From an uncultured Muribaculaceae bacterium (GTDB taxonomy: Bacteria; Bacteroidota; Bacteroidia; Bacteroidales; Muribaculaceae): DNA of 10,504 nt. The stretch covers positions 1 to 10,504 of the forward strand of contig CABUTS010000082.1 of the NCBI GenBank assembly GCA_902494515.1, given 5' to 3'. Below are positions 1-6,868 of this stretch, piece after piece. The first letter of the stretch is position 1; the number at the start of each line of letters is the position of its first letter. The notes beneath the pieces are model-generated. The model was not told where the DNA came from. It worked only from the letters and a program-made list of their open reading frames with translations, and made no database searches. Both the position numbers and the translations under genes were made by a program.

Positions 1-42
1 GCCCCCGCCGCTCCCGCCGCCCCCGTTGCTCCCACCCTGTAA
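1..42 (+). CDS. C-terminal tail of a gene truncated by the window edge
   Basis: Frame 1 is open from the first base and ends at TAA (40-42). It encodes the 13 residues APAAPAAPVAPTL. Alanine/proline-rich tails like this are common at the ends of bacterial proteins, and the very C-rich start of the window fits such a tail better than spacer DNA. A terminator-like hairpin lies about 95 bases downstream, as expected after a gene end. The protein's function cannot be judged from 13 residues. The other two frames are also open for a short stretch (proline/leucine-rich or arginine/cysteine-rich), so the frame choice rests on composition only. Confidence 0.45.
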   Translation, partial: APAAPAAPVAPTL

Positions 43-135
43 CTCCATTGTATAATAGGGCTAATGCATTCTGAAAGAATACTGAACTGGTGTTTTCATT
101 GATTATGGAACGCTTTACAGCCTTATAATGCCTCT

Positions 136-177
136 ATTAGCGGCGCGTCTATTCGGCGCGCTGCTAATTTTCTGTTT
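136..177 (+). terminator. Probable rho-independent terminator of the left-edge gene
   Basis: Bases 136-147 (ATTAGCGGCGCG) pair with 157-168 (CGCGCTGCTAAT) as a 12-bp stem containing one G-U pair, closing a 9-base loop. The stem is followed by TTTCTGTTT at 169-177, an interrupted T tract. It lies between the truncated upstream gene and the gene at 222. Termination of the upstream transcript is the simplest reading. A hairpin in the leader of the downstream gene is the alternative. Confidence 0.5.
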
Positions 178-221
178 AATCTTAAATAACCTTCACATTC
201 CCATTTTATACCCCTATTTTT

Positions 222-1634
222 ATGTCGCAAAGCGTTAAGATGTCGGTGAGACTTTGTGATTTTTTTGCAGGTTTCTTTTGTGAACGTTTTTTTCGCTCGG
301 AAGGAAGAAATGGACTGAACCGCTGGGTGAATTGGTGGAGTTTGTTTTTGATTTCAACGGCGGTATTCATCGGGGTCCTTATCAGTAATGGAGGTCCGCT
401 TTGGGAAGGAGATACCGAAAGCTACATTCGTGCAGCCACCGACCTCGCGCATGGGGAACTCAACCTGCTCCGAACTCCTGGATATCCTGCTCTGATTCTG
501 CTTTTCAATACTTTGTTCGGTTCGGCCGGTCTGACGGTGCTCAGCATACTCCAGCAGTTACTCTTCCTGCTTTCTGTGATGATTCTCCGGCATATTTTGG
601 GGATAACAGGAATCGGGCGCCGGACCTCGATACTGCTCACCGCTTTCTATCTGTTTCTTCCCGACTTCAAACTGTGGTTTGTGACCGCCATGATTTTGAC
701 TGAGTCGTTGTCGTTCTTCCTGTTCATGGTGCTGTCGTGGCTCTCAGTTCGTTCAATCATAAATCCGCGGTCACTCACTTTCGGGACGTCGTTGTGGATG
801 GATTTTCTGATATTCCTGCTGATTGCAATCCGTCCTGGGAACATTTATCTGATAGCCCTTTATGCTATGATCTGGCTTTGCGTTTGTTTCTCGCGCAGAT
901 GGAAAACGCTTGCTGGGATTGCCGGACTGGCAGGTCTGCTTTTAGTTTCCGGAGCTGTGTGGAGTTACCGGTTGATGATAAAACAAAGGTTTGATTATGA
1001 GGGTATTACAATAGTCAGCTTCAACAACAACTATCACTTTGTAAGACAGTTCGGGCTTCTCAAGCCGGAGTATGTCGATAATCCTGAGCTTCGGCGAATT
1101 CTCGATGAATGTGGAGCATACAGCGATGCTGACAAAGGGAAGGATTTAATCTTTTATTGGGGAGATGTGTCTCGGGTCATAGAGATTGACCCCTGTTATG
1201 TGGAAATCAACCGCGTGGTGCAGAAAGCTATGTTTGCCGACCCGGCGGCAACTGCCGGGGCTCTCTTTTACCGTATGTTCCCGACGGAAACAACAATCGA
1301 CCAGAGCACTGACCCTTGGTGGCGTAAAATAATTTCGGCCTTGTCGCCCAATATCAGTTTTACGGTGGTATTCATGCTCGTTTGCTTTGCAGTTATTATC
1401 GCTTTATGGATTCGGAGTCGCCGGTTCTCCTGGTTGATGTGGTATCTGTGGGGAATGACGGTGGCGTGCCAGCTGACTGCCGTCATTGGTGCGATGTCCG
1501 ACTGGGGACGCCTTACGTTCGGCGTTTTCCCATTGATTTTACTGATGCTCGCCGAGTTTTGGGAACTCGCCAGACACGGCTATATGGACGCGAAATATCG
1601 CGCCCGCCGGGCATCTTCTTTAACCACCCCCTGA
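222..1634 (+). CDS. Polytopic membrane protein, GT-C (GT39/ArnT-like) glycosyltransferase candidate
   Basis: A 470-residue integral membrane protein with about nine or ten hydrophobic helices, roughly at 38-55, 90-125, 137-175, 190-222, 228-250, 378-397, 405-424 and 430-448. A large soluble segment lies at about 255-375. The first extramembrane loop has an acidic motif GDTESYIRAA (63-72) followed by RTPGYP (84-89). This is the arrangement seen in GT-C enzymes that use lipid-phosphate sugar donors, where an acidic residue of the first loop is catalytic. A C-terminal DWGRLTFGVFPL (427-438) resembles the Arg/Pro motif before the last helix of such proteins. Transfer of a sugar to a lipid or envelope glycan on the periplasmic face is inference, and acceptor and donor are unknown. 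The start at 222 is the first ATG; one at 240 is also possible. No ribosome binding site or clear promoter is visible. The gene looks more A/T-rich than its neighbours, which could reflect transfer. It stands alone and converges on pgk. Confidence 0.6.
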   Translation: MSQSVKMSVRLCDFFAGFFCERFFRSEGRNGLNRWVNWWSLFLISTAVFIGVLISNGGPLWEGDTESYIRAATDLAHGELNLLRTPGYPALILLFNTLFGSAGLTVLSILQQLLFLLSVMILRHILGITGIGRRTSILLTAFYLFLPDFKLWFVTAMILTESLSFFLFMVLSWLSVRSIINPRSLTFGTSLWMDFLIFLLIAIRPGNIYLIALYAMIWLCVCFSRRWKTLAGIAGLAGLLLVSGAVWSYRLMIKQRFDYEGITIVSFNNNYHFVRQFGLLKPEYVDNPELRRILDECGAYSDADKGKDLIFYWGDVSRVIEIDPCYVEINRVVQKAMFADPAATAGALFYRMFPTETTIDQSTDPWWRKIISALSPNISFTVVFMLVCFAVIIALWIRSRRFSWLMWYLWGMTVACQLTAVIGAMSDWGRLTFGVFPLILLMLAEFWELARHGYMDAKYRARRASSLTTP

Positions 1635-1667
1635 CTGGAGAAATAGTTTTAAAATACATTTAAGAAA

Positions 1668-1705
1668 ATAAAAAAGATGCGTCGAACTCGACGCATCTTT
1701 TTTAT
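1668..1705. terminator. Bidirectional rho-independent terminator
   Basis: Bases 1668-1684 pair perfectly with 1689-1705 (17 bp) around the loop AACT. The core is GATGCGTCG/CGACGCATC, flanked by A6 on the left and T6 on the right, so each strand has a hairpin followed by a T tract. It lies between the ends of two convergent genes, the membrane protein ending at 1634 and pgk ending at 1744, and can stop transcription from both sides. Confidence 0.92.
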
Positions 1706-1710
1706 GTAAT

Positions 1711-1725
1711 GGCACCTGCGGTGCC
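1711..1725 (-). other. Small hairpin in the pgk 3' untranslated region
   Basis: GGCACC (1711-1716) and GGTGCC (1720-1725) form a perfect 6-bp stem with the loop TGC. On the minus strand it follows the pgk stop by 18 bases and precedes the bidirectional terminator. It has no T tract of its own. A role in protecting the mRNA 3' end is possible but unproven. Confidence 0.35.
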
Positions 1726-1743
1726 GAATCAGCTATTGCGGGA

Positions 1744-2991
1744 TTAGCCCTTGACGGCGGCAACGCCGGGGAGGACTTTGCCTTCGATGGCTTCGAGGAG
1801 GGCGCCGCCACCGGTGGAGACGTAGCTAACCTGGTCGGCCAGACCGAACTTGTTGACGCAGGCTACGGAGTCGCCGCCGCCTACCAGCGAGAAGGCGCCG
1901 TTGTTGGTAGCTTCAACGATGGCTTCAGCGATAGCGCGGGAACCGGCGGTGAAGTTGTCGAATTCAAACACACCGGCGGGGCCATTCCAGAGGATGGTCT
2001 TGGCGGTCTTGATTACATCGGCGAAAGCCTTGCGGGTTTCGGGACCTGCATCGAGGCCTTCCCAGCCTTCGGGGATGTCCATAGCGGAGCATACCATGGT
2101 CTTGGCGTCGTTGCTGAAGCTGTCAGCTGCAATGCAGTCGGTGCCGAGCACGAGGTTCACGCCTTTCTCCTTGGCCATCTTGATGATGTCGCGGGCCAGG
2201 TCGAGCTTGTCGTCCTCGCAGATGGAGTTACCGATCTTGCCACCCTGAGCCTTGGCGAAGGTGTAGGTCATACCGCCGCAGAGGATGAGGTTGTCGACCT
2301 TGTCCATGAGGTTCTCGATGATGCCGATCTTGGTGGAAACCTTGGAGCCGCCCATGATGGCGGTGAAGGGACGCTTGATGTCGCTGAGGATCTTGTCAAC
2401 GGCCTGTACTTCCTTCTCCATGAGGTAGCCGAGCATCTTGTCTTCGGGCTTGAAGTAGTCGGCGATTACGGCGGTGGAAGCGTGTTTGCGGTGAGCGGTG
2501 CCGAAAGCGTCGTTTACATATACGTCGGCGTATGAGGCGAGTTTCTTTGCGAATTCTTTCTGGCGTTCCTTCATCTCCTTCTTGGCAGCGTCGTAGGCGG
2601 GATCGGCCTTGTCGATGCCGACGGGCTTGCCCTCTTCTTCGGGGTAGAAGCGGAGGTTCTCGAGCAGGAGAACTTCGCCGGGCTGGAGGTTAGCGGCTGC
2701 CTCGGCAGCATCGGCGCAGTCGGGAGCGAACTTCACGTCGCGGCCGAGATACTTGGCAACAACGTCCTTGATCTGGGCCAGGGACATCTTGGGGTTGACT
2801 TTGCCTTTGGGCTTGCCCATGTGGGACATGATGATGAGGCTGCCGCCCTCTTCGAGGATTTTCTTCAGGGTGGGGAGGGCGCCGCGGATACGGGTGTCGT
2901 CAGTTACGTTGCCGTTTTCGTCCAGGGGCACATTGAAGTCAACGCGCACGATGGCCTTCTTGCCGGCAAATTTGTAATCGTCGATTTTCAT
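1744..2991 (-). CDS. pgk: Phosphoglycerate kinase
   Basis: Cytosolic glycolytic enzyme that converts 1,3-bisphosphoglycerate and ADP to 3-phosphoglycerate and ATP. The 415 residues cover the whole family. The substrate-binding N-terminal domain has VRVDFNVPL (15-23), DDTRIRGALPT (31-41), SHMGKPKG (56-63) and GTAHRKHAST (164-173). The nucleotide-binding half has GGSKVSTKIGII (214-225), the NGPAGVFEF motif (336-344) and the GGGDSVA/STGGGALLE signatures (371-377, 392-400). It is about 28 residues longer than the E. coli enzyme, mostly because of a lysine/glutamate-rich insertion near 120-150, which I recall as usual in Bacteroidales. The start at 2991 gives the expected N-terminus. It has its own promoter-like sequence and a leader of about 90 bases, so it need not depend on pyrF transcription. 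Its regular, G/C-ending codon use fits high expression. Confidence 0.98.
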   Translation of the reverse strand: MKIDDYKFAGKKAIVRVDFNVPLDENGNVTDDTRIRGALPTLKKILEEGGSLIIMSHMGKPKGKVNPKMSLAQIKDVVAKYLGRDVKFAPDCADAAEAAANLQPGEVLLLENLRFYPEEEGKPVGIDKADPAYDAAKKEMKERQKEFAKKLASYADVYVNDAFGTAHRKHASTAVIADYFKPEDKMLGYLMEKEVQAVDKILSDIKRPFTAIMGGSKVSTKIGIIENLMDKVDNLILCGGMTYTFAKAQGGKIGNSICEDDKLDLARDIIKMAKEKGVNLVLGTDCIAADSFSNDAKTMVCSAMDIPEGWEGLDAGPETRKAFADVIKTAKTILWNGPAGVFEFDNFTAGSRAIAEAIVEATNNGAFSLVGGGDSVACVNKFGLADQVSYVSTGGGALLEAIEGKVLPGVAAVKG

Positions 2992-3028
2992 AAGAAAGAT
3001 TTATTTATGGTGTTGGTTTTAGGTATTT

Positions 3029-3062
3029 GGCGGATTCTGCCGCCCGAAATCCCGAGGGTTTC
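3029..3062 (-). other. Two adjacent hairpins in the pgk leader
   Basis: GGCGG (3029-3033) pairs with CCGCC (3040-3044) around a 6-base loop. Immediately beside it, GAAA-CCC (3046-3053, with T3050 bulged) pairs with GGGTTTC (3056-3062). Both lie in the presumed 5' untranslated region between the promoter-like box at 3084 and the pgk start at 2991. Neither has a T tract typical of an attenuator, and the set matches no riboswitch that I recognise. They may stabilise the leader or be incidental. Confidence 0.3.
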
Positions 3063-3083
3063 AGGCGATTGGTTTTCCAGCAA

Positions 3084-3115
3084 CAAAATTAACTTTTTTT
3101 CCCGAAATTCGGAAA
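3084..3115 (-). promoter_or_regulatory. Bacteroidetes-type promoter for pgk
   Basis: Read on the minus strand, 3091-3084 is TAATTTTG, an exact match to the Bacteroidetes -7 consensus TAnnTTTG. Twenty bases upstream, 3115-3112 reads TTTC, one base from the -33 consensus TTTG. The spacing is that of known Bacteroides promoters. A transcript would start near 3078 and give a leader of about 85-90 bases before the pgk ATG. Confidence 0.6.
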
Positions 3116-3124
3116 CGTTTGCCG

Positions 3125-3970
3125 TTAAATTTTGCTATAAGTTGCGAGATAGCCTTTCATTTCGTCGGCTACAGCCTTTGCAGCTTTGGCGGCAGCTTCG
3201 GCGAAATCCTCCTCTTTCGATGCGTAAATGATTGCGCGGGAGGAGTTTACGAGCAGGCCGCAGTCGTCGATCATGCCGTTCTTGCAGACCTCCTCAAGGC
3301 TGCCCCCCTGAGCGCCGACGCCGGGGACAAGCAGGAAATTGTCGGGAGCGCAGACGCGGATGTCCTTGAACATGTCGCCGCGGGTGGCGCCGACCACGAA
3401 CATCAGCTGTTCGGGAGTGGCCCATTTGCGCGATTCGCGGATTACCTTTTCGAAGAGACGCTCGCAGTTCTTATCCTCGAGAAGCTGGAAGTCCAGCGAG
3501 CCGGGGTTGGAGGTAAGTGCCAGCAGCACAACCCATTTCCCCTCGAAGCCGAGGAAGGGAGCCACGCTGTCGTGTCCCATGTAGGGGGCAACGGTCAGGC
3601 CGTCGGCACCCATGTCTTCGAAGAAAGCGCGTGCGTACATGGCTGAGGTGTTGCCGATGTCGCCGCGTTTGGCGTCGGCGATGACCATGTGCCGGGGATA
3701 GTTGTCGCGGATATAGGCGATGGTATCGGCCAGAGCGCGCCAGCCGGGGACGCCGACTGCCTCGTAGAAGGCGGTGTTGGGCTTGTAAGATACGCAGTAG
3801 GGGGCTGTGGCGTCGATGATGGCTTTGTTGAAGAGCATCAGGGCCTTGTAGGTGTCACCTTCGGCCGCTTTCAGAACAGATTCGGGAAGTTTCTTGATGT
3901 CGGAGTCGAGACCGACGCAGAGAAACGAGCGTTTCTCCCGGATATGTTCTACAATTTCCTTTCTTGTCAT
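3125..3970 (-). CDS. pyrF: Orotidine 5'-phosphate decarboxylase, type 2
   Basis: Last step of de novo UMP synthesis: decarboxylates orotidine 5'-phosphate to UMP in the cytosol. The 281-residue TIM-barrel protein has the N-terminal FLCVGLDSD (16-24), the catalytic DAKRGDIGNT motif (99-108, with the Asp/Lys/Asp charge array), SYKPNTAFYE (61-70), GATRGD (194-199) and the C-terminal phosphate-binding PGVGAQGGS (216-224). The length and the DAKRGDIG sequence place it in the longer type-2 subfamily, not the short E. coli form. It lies 69 bases downstream of prfA on the same strand, with no TAnnTTTG box in the gap, so it is probably cotranscribed with prfA. The pairing has no obvious metabolic logic, but I recall it from other Bacteroidales genomes. 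No good terminator follows it on this strand. Its transcript could run into pgk, which also has a promoter of its own. Confidence 0.97.
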   Translation of the reverse strand: MTRKEIVEHIREKRSFLCVGLDSDIKKLPESVLKAAEGDTYKALMLFNKAIIDATAPYCVSYKPNTAFYEAVGVPGWRALADTIAYIRDNYPRHMVIADAKRGDIGNTSAMYARAFFEDMGADGLTVAPYMGHDSVAPFLGFEGKWVVLLALTSNPGSLDFQLLEDKNCERLFEKVIRESRKWATPEQLMFVVGATRGDMFKDIRVCAPDNFLLVPGVGAQGGSLEEVCKNGMIDDCGLLVNSSRAIIYASKEEDFAEAAAKAAKAVADEMKGYLATYSKI

Positions 3971-4013
3971 GATGTATTTAGTTAGAAAGATTTGGTTCTC
4001 GGGGTTGTATGCT

Positions 4014-4036
4014 GCTATACCGTTGTGGCGTATAGC
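4014..4036 (-). other. Hairpin just after the prfA stop codon
   Basis: GCTATAC (4014-4020) and GTATAGC (4030-4036) form a perfect 7-bp stem with a 9-base loop. On the minus strand it begins three bases after the prfA stop codon. No T tract follows, so efficient rho-independent termination is unlikely. It could mark an mRNA processing point or reduce readthrough from prfA into pyrF. Confidence 0.4.
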
Positions 4037-4039
4037 TCG

Positions 4040-5149
4040 TTACAGCTGGGCCTCTTTGAGTTTCTCGGCGTTTTCGGCCACGATTAGGTGGTCGATGCAG
4101 TCCTGGATGTCGCCGTCGAGGAACGCCTGGAGATTGTAGATGGTGTAATTGATGCGGTGGTCGGTGATACGCCCCTGCGGGAAGTTGTAGGTGCGGATCT
4201 TTGCCGAGCGGTCGCCGGTGCTGACCAGTGTCTTGCGGCGCGAAGCTATGTCGTCGACATATTTCTGATGCTCGCGGTCATAGATGTAGGTGCGCAGGCG
4301 GCTGAGCGCGCGCTCCTTGTTTTTCGGCTGGTCGCGGGTTTCGGTACATTCGATGAGGATTTCATCGGTCTGGCCGGTCACGGGGTTGTGCCACATATAG
4401 CGCAGACGCACTCCGGATTCCACCTTGTTGACGTTCTGGCCGCCGGCGCCGCCGCTGCGGAAGGTTTCCCATTTGATTTCGCCTTCGTTGATTTCGACAT
4501 CGAAGGCTTCGGCCTCGGGGAGCACGGCCACGGTTGCGGCGGAGGTGTGTACACGCCCCTGGGTTTCGGTGGCGGGAACGCGCTGCACGCGGTGGACGCC
4601 GCTCTCGTATTTCAGTGTGCCGTAGACATTGTCGCCGGTGACGGAGAAAACCACCTCCTTGAAGCCGCCGGCTGCCCCTTCGGAGAAGCTGGTGACGGCA
4701 ACGCTCCATCCTTTCGACTCGCAGTAGCGGCAGTACATTTTGAACAGGTCGCCGGCAAACAGGGCTGCTTCGTCGCCCCCTGTTCCGCCGCGGATTTCGA
4801 CGATGGCGTTCTTGGCATCCTCGGGGTCGGCGGGAATCAGTAGGATTTTGATCTCCTCCTCCAGAGCGGGGATGGCTGCCGTGGCCTCGTCGAGCTGTTG
4901 CCGGGCCATGTCGCGCATTTCGTCGTCCTTTTCGTTTTCAAGAATCTGATGGGCTTCCTCGATATTATCGAGCAGAGTGCGGTAACGGCGGGTGGCGCCA
5001 GTGAGTTTCTCAAGTTCCTTATATTCCTTATTCAGACGGACATAGCGCTGCATATCAGCGATAACCGCCGGGTCGGTAATCAGGGTCGATACCTCTTCAA
5101 AACGCGCCTCTATGCCGTCGAGGCGCGAAAGCAGGGAGTTTTCAGCCAT
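4040..5149 (-). CDS. prfA: Peptide chain release factor 1
   Basis: Recognises UAA and UAG in the ribosomal A site and triggers release of the finished protein. The 369 residues match the family length (E. coli 360). An N-terminal helical domain (about 1-105) is followed by the codon-recognition domain with the PAT tripeptide (192-194) in VPATETQGRVHTS. PxT marks RF1; RF2 carries SPF. The catalytic GGQ is at 236-238 within SGGAGGQNVNKVESG, where the glutamine is the usual target of PrmC methylation. The C-terminal domain closes with RITDHRINYTIYNL (327-340). The start at 5149 is A/T-rich upstream with no Shine-Dalgarno, normal for this group. On the minus strand the only promoter-like sequence upstream is TATTTTTTG (5195-5187), one base too long to match TAnnTTTG, so the promoter is uncertain. 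It is followed by pyrF. Confidence 0.97.
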   Translation of the reverse strand: MAENSLLSRLDGIEARFEEVSTLITDPAVIADMQRYVRLNKEYKELEKLTGATRRYRTLLDNIEEAHQILENEKDDEMRDMARQQLDEATAAIPALEEEIKILLIPADPEDAKNAIVEIRGGTGGDEAALFAGDLFKMYCRYCESKGWSVAVTSFSEGAAGGFKEVVFSVTGDNVYGTLKYESGVHRVQRVPATETQGRVHTSAATVAVLPEAEAFDVEINEGEIKWETFRSGGAGGQNVNKVESGVRLRYMWHNPVTGQTDEILIECTETRDQPKNKERALSRLRTYIYDREHQKYVDDIASRRKTLVSTGDRSAKIRTYNFPQGRITDHRINYTIYNLQAFLDGDIQDCIDHLIVAENAEKLKEAQL

Positions 5150-5231
5150 TAATTATATGTATGGGTTGAAATTTTTTGCGAAGTTACAAAAAATAAGGGA
5201 AAATATAAGGTGGATTCTGAACATTTTTACC

Positions 5232-5239
5232 TACTTTTG
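5232..5239 (+). promoter_or_regulatory. Candidate -7 box for the propeller/kinase/nucleotidyltransferase operon
   Basis: TACTTTTG matches the Bacteroidetes -7 consensus TAnnTTTG exactly and sits 30 bases upstream of the ATG at 5270. This would give a short leader of about 25 bases. No convincing TTTG -33 element lies 19-21 bases upstream, so the call rests on one box and its position. Confidence 0.45.
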
Positions 5240-5269
5240 TAAAAATTATGTTTACCGAACGTATCCCGA

Positions 5270-6868
5270 ATGGAAATGCCTGCCTTTAATACCTTTCTGC
5301 ACAGCTTGATATTCAGCGCATTAGCACTGCTCTGGCCGTTATCGGCCAGTGGCGCAGACCTGAGCGTCGGGAAACCGGGGATTGCTGCCGAAACCGACAG
5401 CACGGCAAAGTCTCCGGGCAGAAGCAAGGAGGTGCCACCCGTGGTTCACAGCCGGCAGGGCGACCGTTCGCCGGGAATCCCGGGCTCGCTCGTAATCGAG
5501 AACATCGGGAAAAAGCAGCAGTTCAACTGGTCCGACAAGGCTACACTCGACCGGGATATTTTTTCGCCGAAATCAGCGAATTATCATCCTTCGGGCAAAA
5601 AATATTACATCAATTCGCTCGAGGGTTGCAAGACGGTGGTTTACGACGCTGAAACTCACGCGAAATCAGTCGTCATACATCATAATTTTCCCTCCGGGCA
5701 AGGGGCTCTCTGGGCTGCTCCGTCGGAATTCTACCCTTTCACGCATTACGCCGACGGCGCTTCGCGGGCTTTCTCCGGCAAACCGGTGGAGGCTGCTTTT
5801 TCGCACGGCGGCCGTTATCTTTGGGTGCCATATTATCGCCGCACGTTCGACATCAACGCTCAGGACCCGTCGGCGGTGGCTGTCATCGACACCCGGTCGG
5901 ACTCGATCGTCAGGATGTTCGAGACCGGTCCGTTGCCCAAAATGATTGCGGTAAGTCCTGACAGTCACTATGTTGCGATAACCCACTGGGGCGACAATAC
6001 GGTCGGCCTCATAGACATCTCAGACAAGGATATGGCGCGCTGGCACCATCTGAAACCTCTGGTCGCCGGGTCGAAACTCAAACTCGATTTCCCGCTCGAC
6101 AAGGAGATTGACCGCGACAAACATTCAGGCCTGAAACTGCGCGGCACGGTGTTTACTCCCGACGGCAAATATCTGCTGGTCAGCGCTATGGGTGGACCGC
6201 TGCAGGTATTTGACGTCAGCGCTATGGAGTGGCTCGGGTCGGTAAATTCGGCTTACGGCGTCCGCCATCTGGTGATAATCAACGGCCAACTGTACGGGTC
6301 GCAGAACATTGCCGGAACTGTTATCGGCATCCCTCTGGATTCCGTTACTGACGCCGCTGCCAGAGCCAGAGCCGCGGGAACCAAGGTGATAGCCGTCAAA
6401 GGCTGGCGCACATGCAAGGTCGGTGGTGGCGCCCGCACCCTCGAGCCGTCGCCCGACGGAAAATATCTGTTTGTGGCGTGCAACTCCGCCAGCAAGATGT
6501 GTGTGGTGGATGCCGCTAAGATGCAGATGGTCGACACCATCCGCGTTGACTCCTACCCTGTCGGGCTGGCAGTTTCTCCCCTCGGCGACCAGGTGCTCGT
6601 GACATCGCAGGGGCGCAATCACCATGGCGGCAACGCCGTGAATATCTTCAGAATCGAACGGCCCGACTATCATCCCGCTCCCCTTCCCGATTCTGATGAA
6701 CCGGCTGATATTCAGGAGGATGCCGAGCCGTTGCCGGGAGAGCCGGAGGCGGTCGCCGACCCCGAATCGAAGTGGCCGTTTGCATTCTTGGTGATGGGCC
6801 TGACAGTCCTTTTGGGGGCGTTCGTCTGTGCCTTAATCTGGCAAAGTAACCGAAAAAAAAGAAAATGA
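5270..6868 (+). CDS. Exported beta-propeller (YncE-like) protein with C-terminal membrane anchor
   Basis: A 532-residue protein with a hydrophobic N-terminal segment (9-25) and a small-residue site near ASG/AD (26-30), read as a signal peptide. Its n-region lacks Lys/Arg, which is unusual; no in-frame upstream start exists because TAA lies at 5240. Residues 30-75 look disordered. From about 100 to 460 there are repeated blades ending in a Val/Ile-Asp-type strand, with the recurring SPDGKYL-type turn: 106-127, 178-208, 228-250, 296-316, 394-415 and 436-460. This is the pattern of YncE/cytochrome-d1-type seven-bladed propellers. A Pro/Glu/Asp-rich linker (466-499) leads to one membrane helix (502-524) and a basic tail ending RKKRK. 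The inferred topology is propeller in the periplasm, tail in the cytosol. No catalytic residues can be assigned; binding or scaffolding is likely. The stop codon abuts the next start codon, so translation is probably coupled to the kinase fusion. Confidence 0.8.
   Translation: MEMPAFNTFLHSLIFSALALLWPLSASGADLSVGKPGIAAETDSTAKSPGRSKEVPPVVHSRQGDRSPGIPGSLVIENIGKKQQFNWSDKATLDRDIFSPKSANYHPSGKKYYINSLEGCKTVVYDAETHAKSVVIHHNFPSGQGALWAAPSEFYPFTHYADGASRAFSGKPVEAAFSHGGRYLWVPYYRRTFDINAQDPSAVAVIDTRSDSIVRMFETGPLPKMIAVSPDSHYVAITHWGDNTVGLIDISDKDMARWHHLKPLVAGSKLKLDFPLDKEIDRDKHSGLKLRGTVFTPDGKYLLVSAMGGPLQVFDVSAMEWLGSVNSAYGVRHLVIINGQLYGSQNIAGTVIGIPLDSVTDAAARARAAGTKVIAVKGWRTCKVGGGARTLEPSPDGKYLFVACNSASKMCVVDAAKMQMVDTIRVDSYPVGLAVSPLGDQVLVTSQGRNHHGGNAVNIFRIERPDYHPAPLPDSDEPADIQEDAEPLPGEPEAVADPESKWPFAFLVMGLTVLLGAFVCALIWQSNRKKRK

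Noticed and set aside
51..129. TATAAT at 51-56 and 124-129 as -10 promoter boxes
   Set aside because: They match the E. coli consensus, but Bacteroidetes use TAnnTTTG, and neither has a fitting upstream element.
165..172. TAATTTTC as a -7 promoter box for the gene at 222
   Set aside because: It is one base off the consensus, overlaps the terminator stem, and no TTTG lies at the expected spacing.
2992..3083. Riboswitch or attenuator upstream of pgk
   Set aside because: The stems are short, without a terminator T tract, and resemble no known riboswitch core.
3119..3646. A 175-codon open frame antisense to pyrF
   Set aside because: It is entirely opposite the clear pyrF coding sequence and has no start-region or domain support.
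4088..4843. A 251-codon open frame antisense to prfA
   Set aside because: It lies wholly inside prfA, which has all RF1 motifs. Long antisense frames are expected opposite G/C-rich third-position coding sequence, and the translation shows no recognisable domain.
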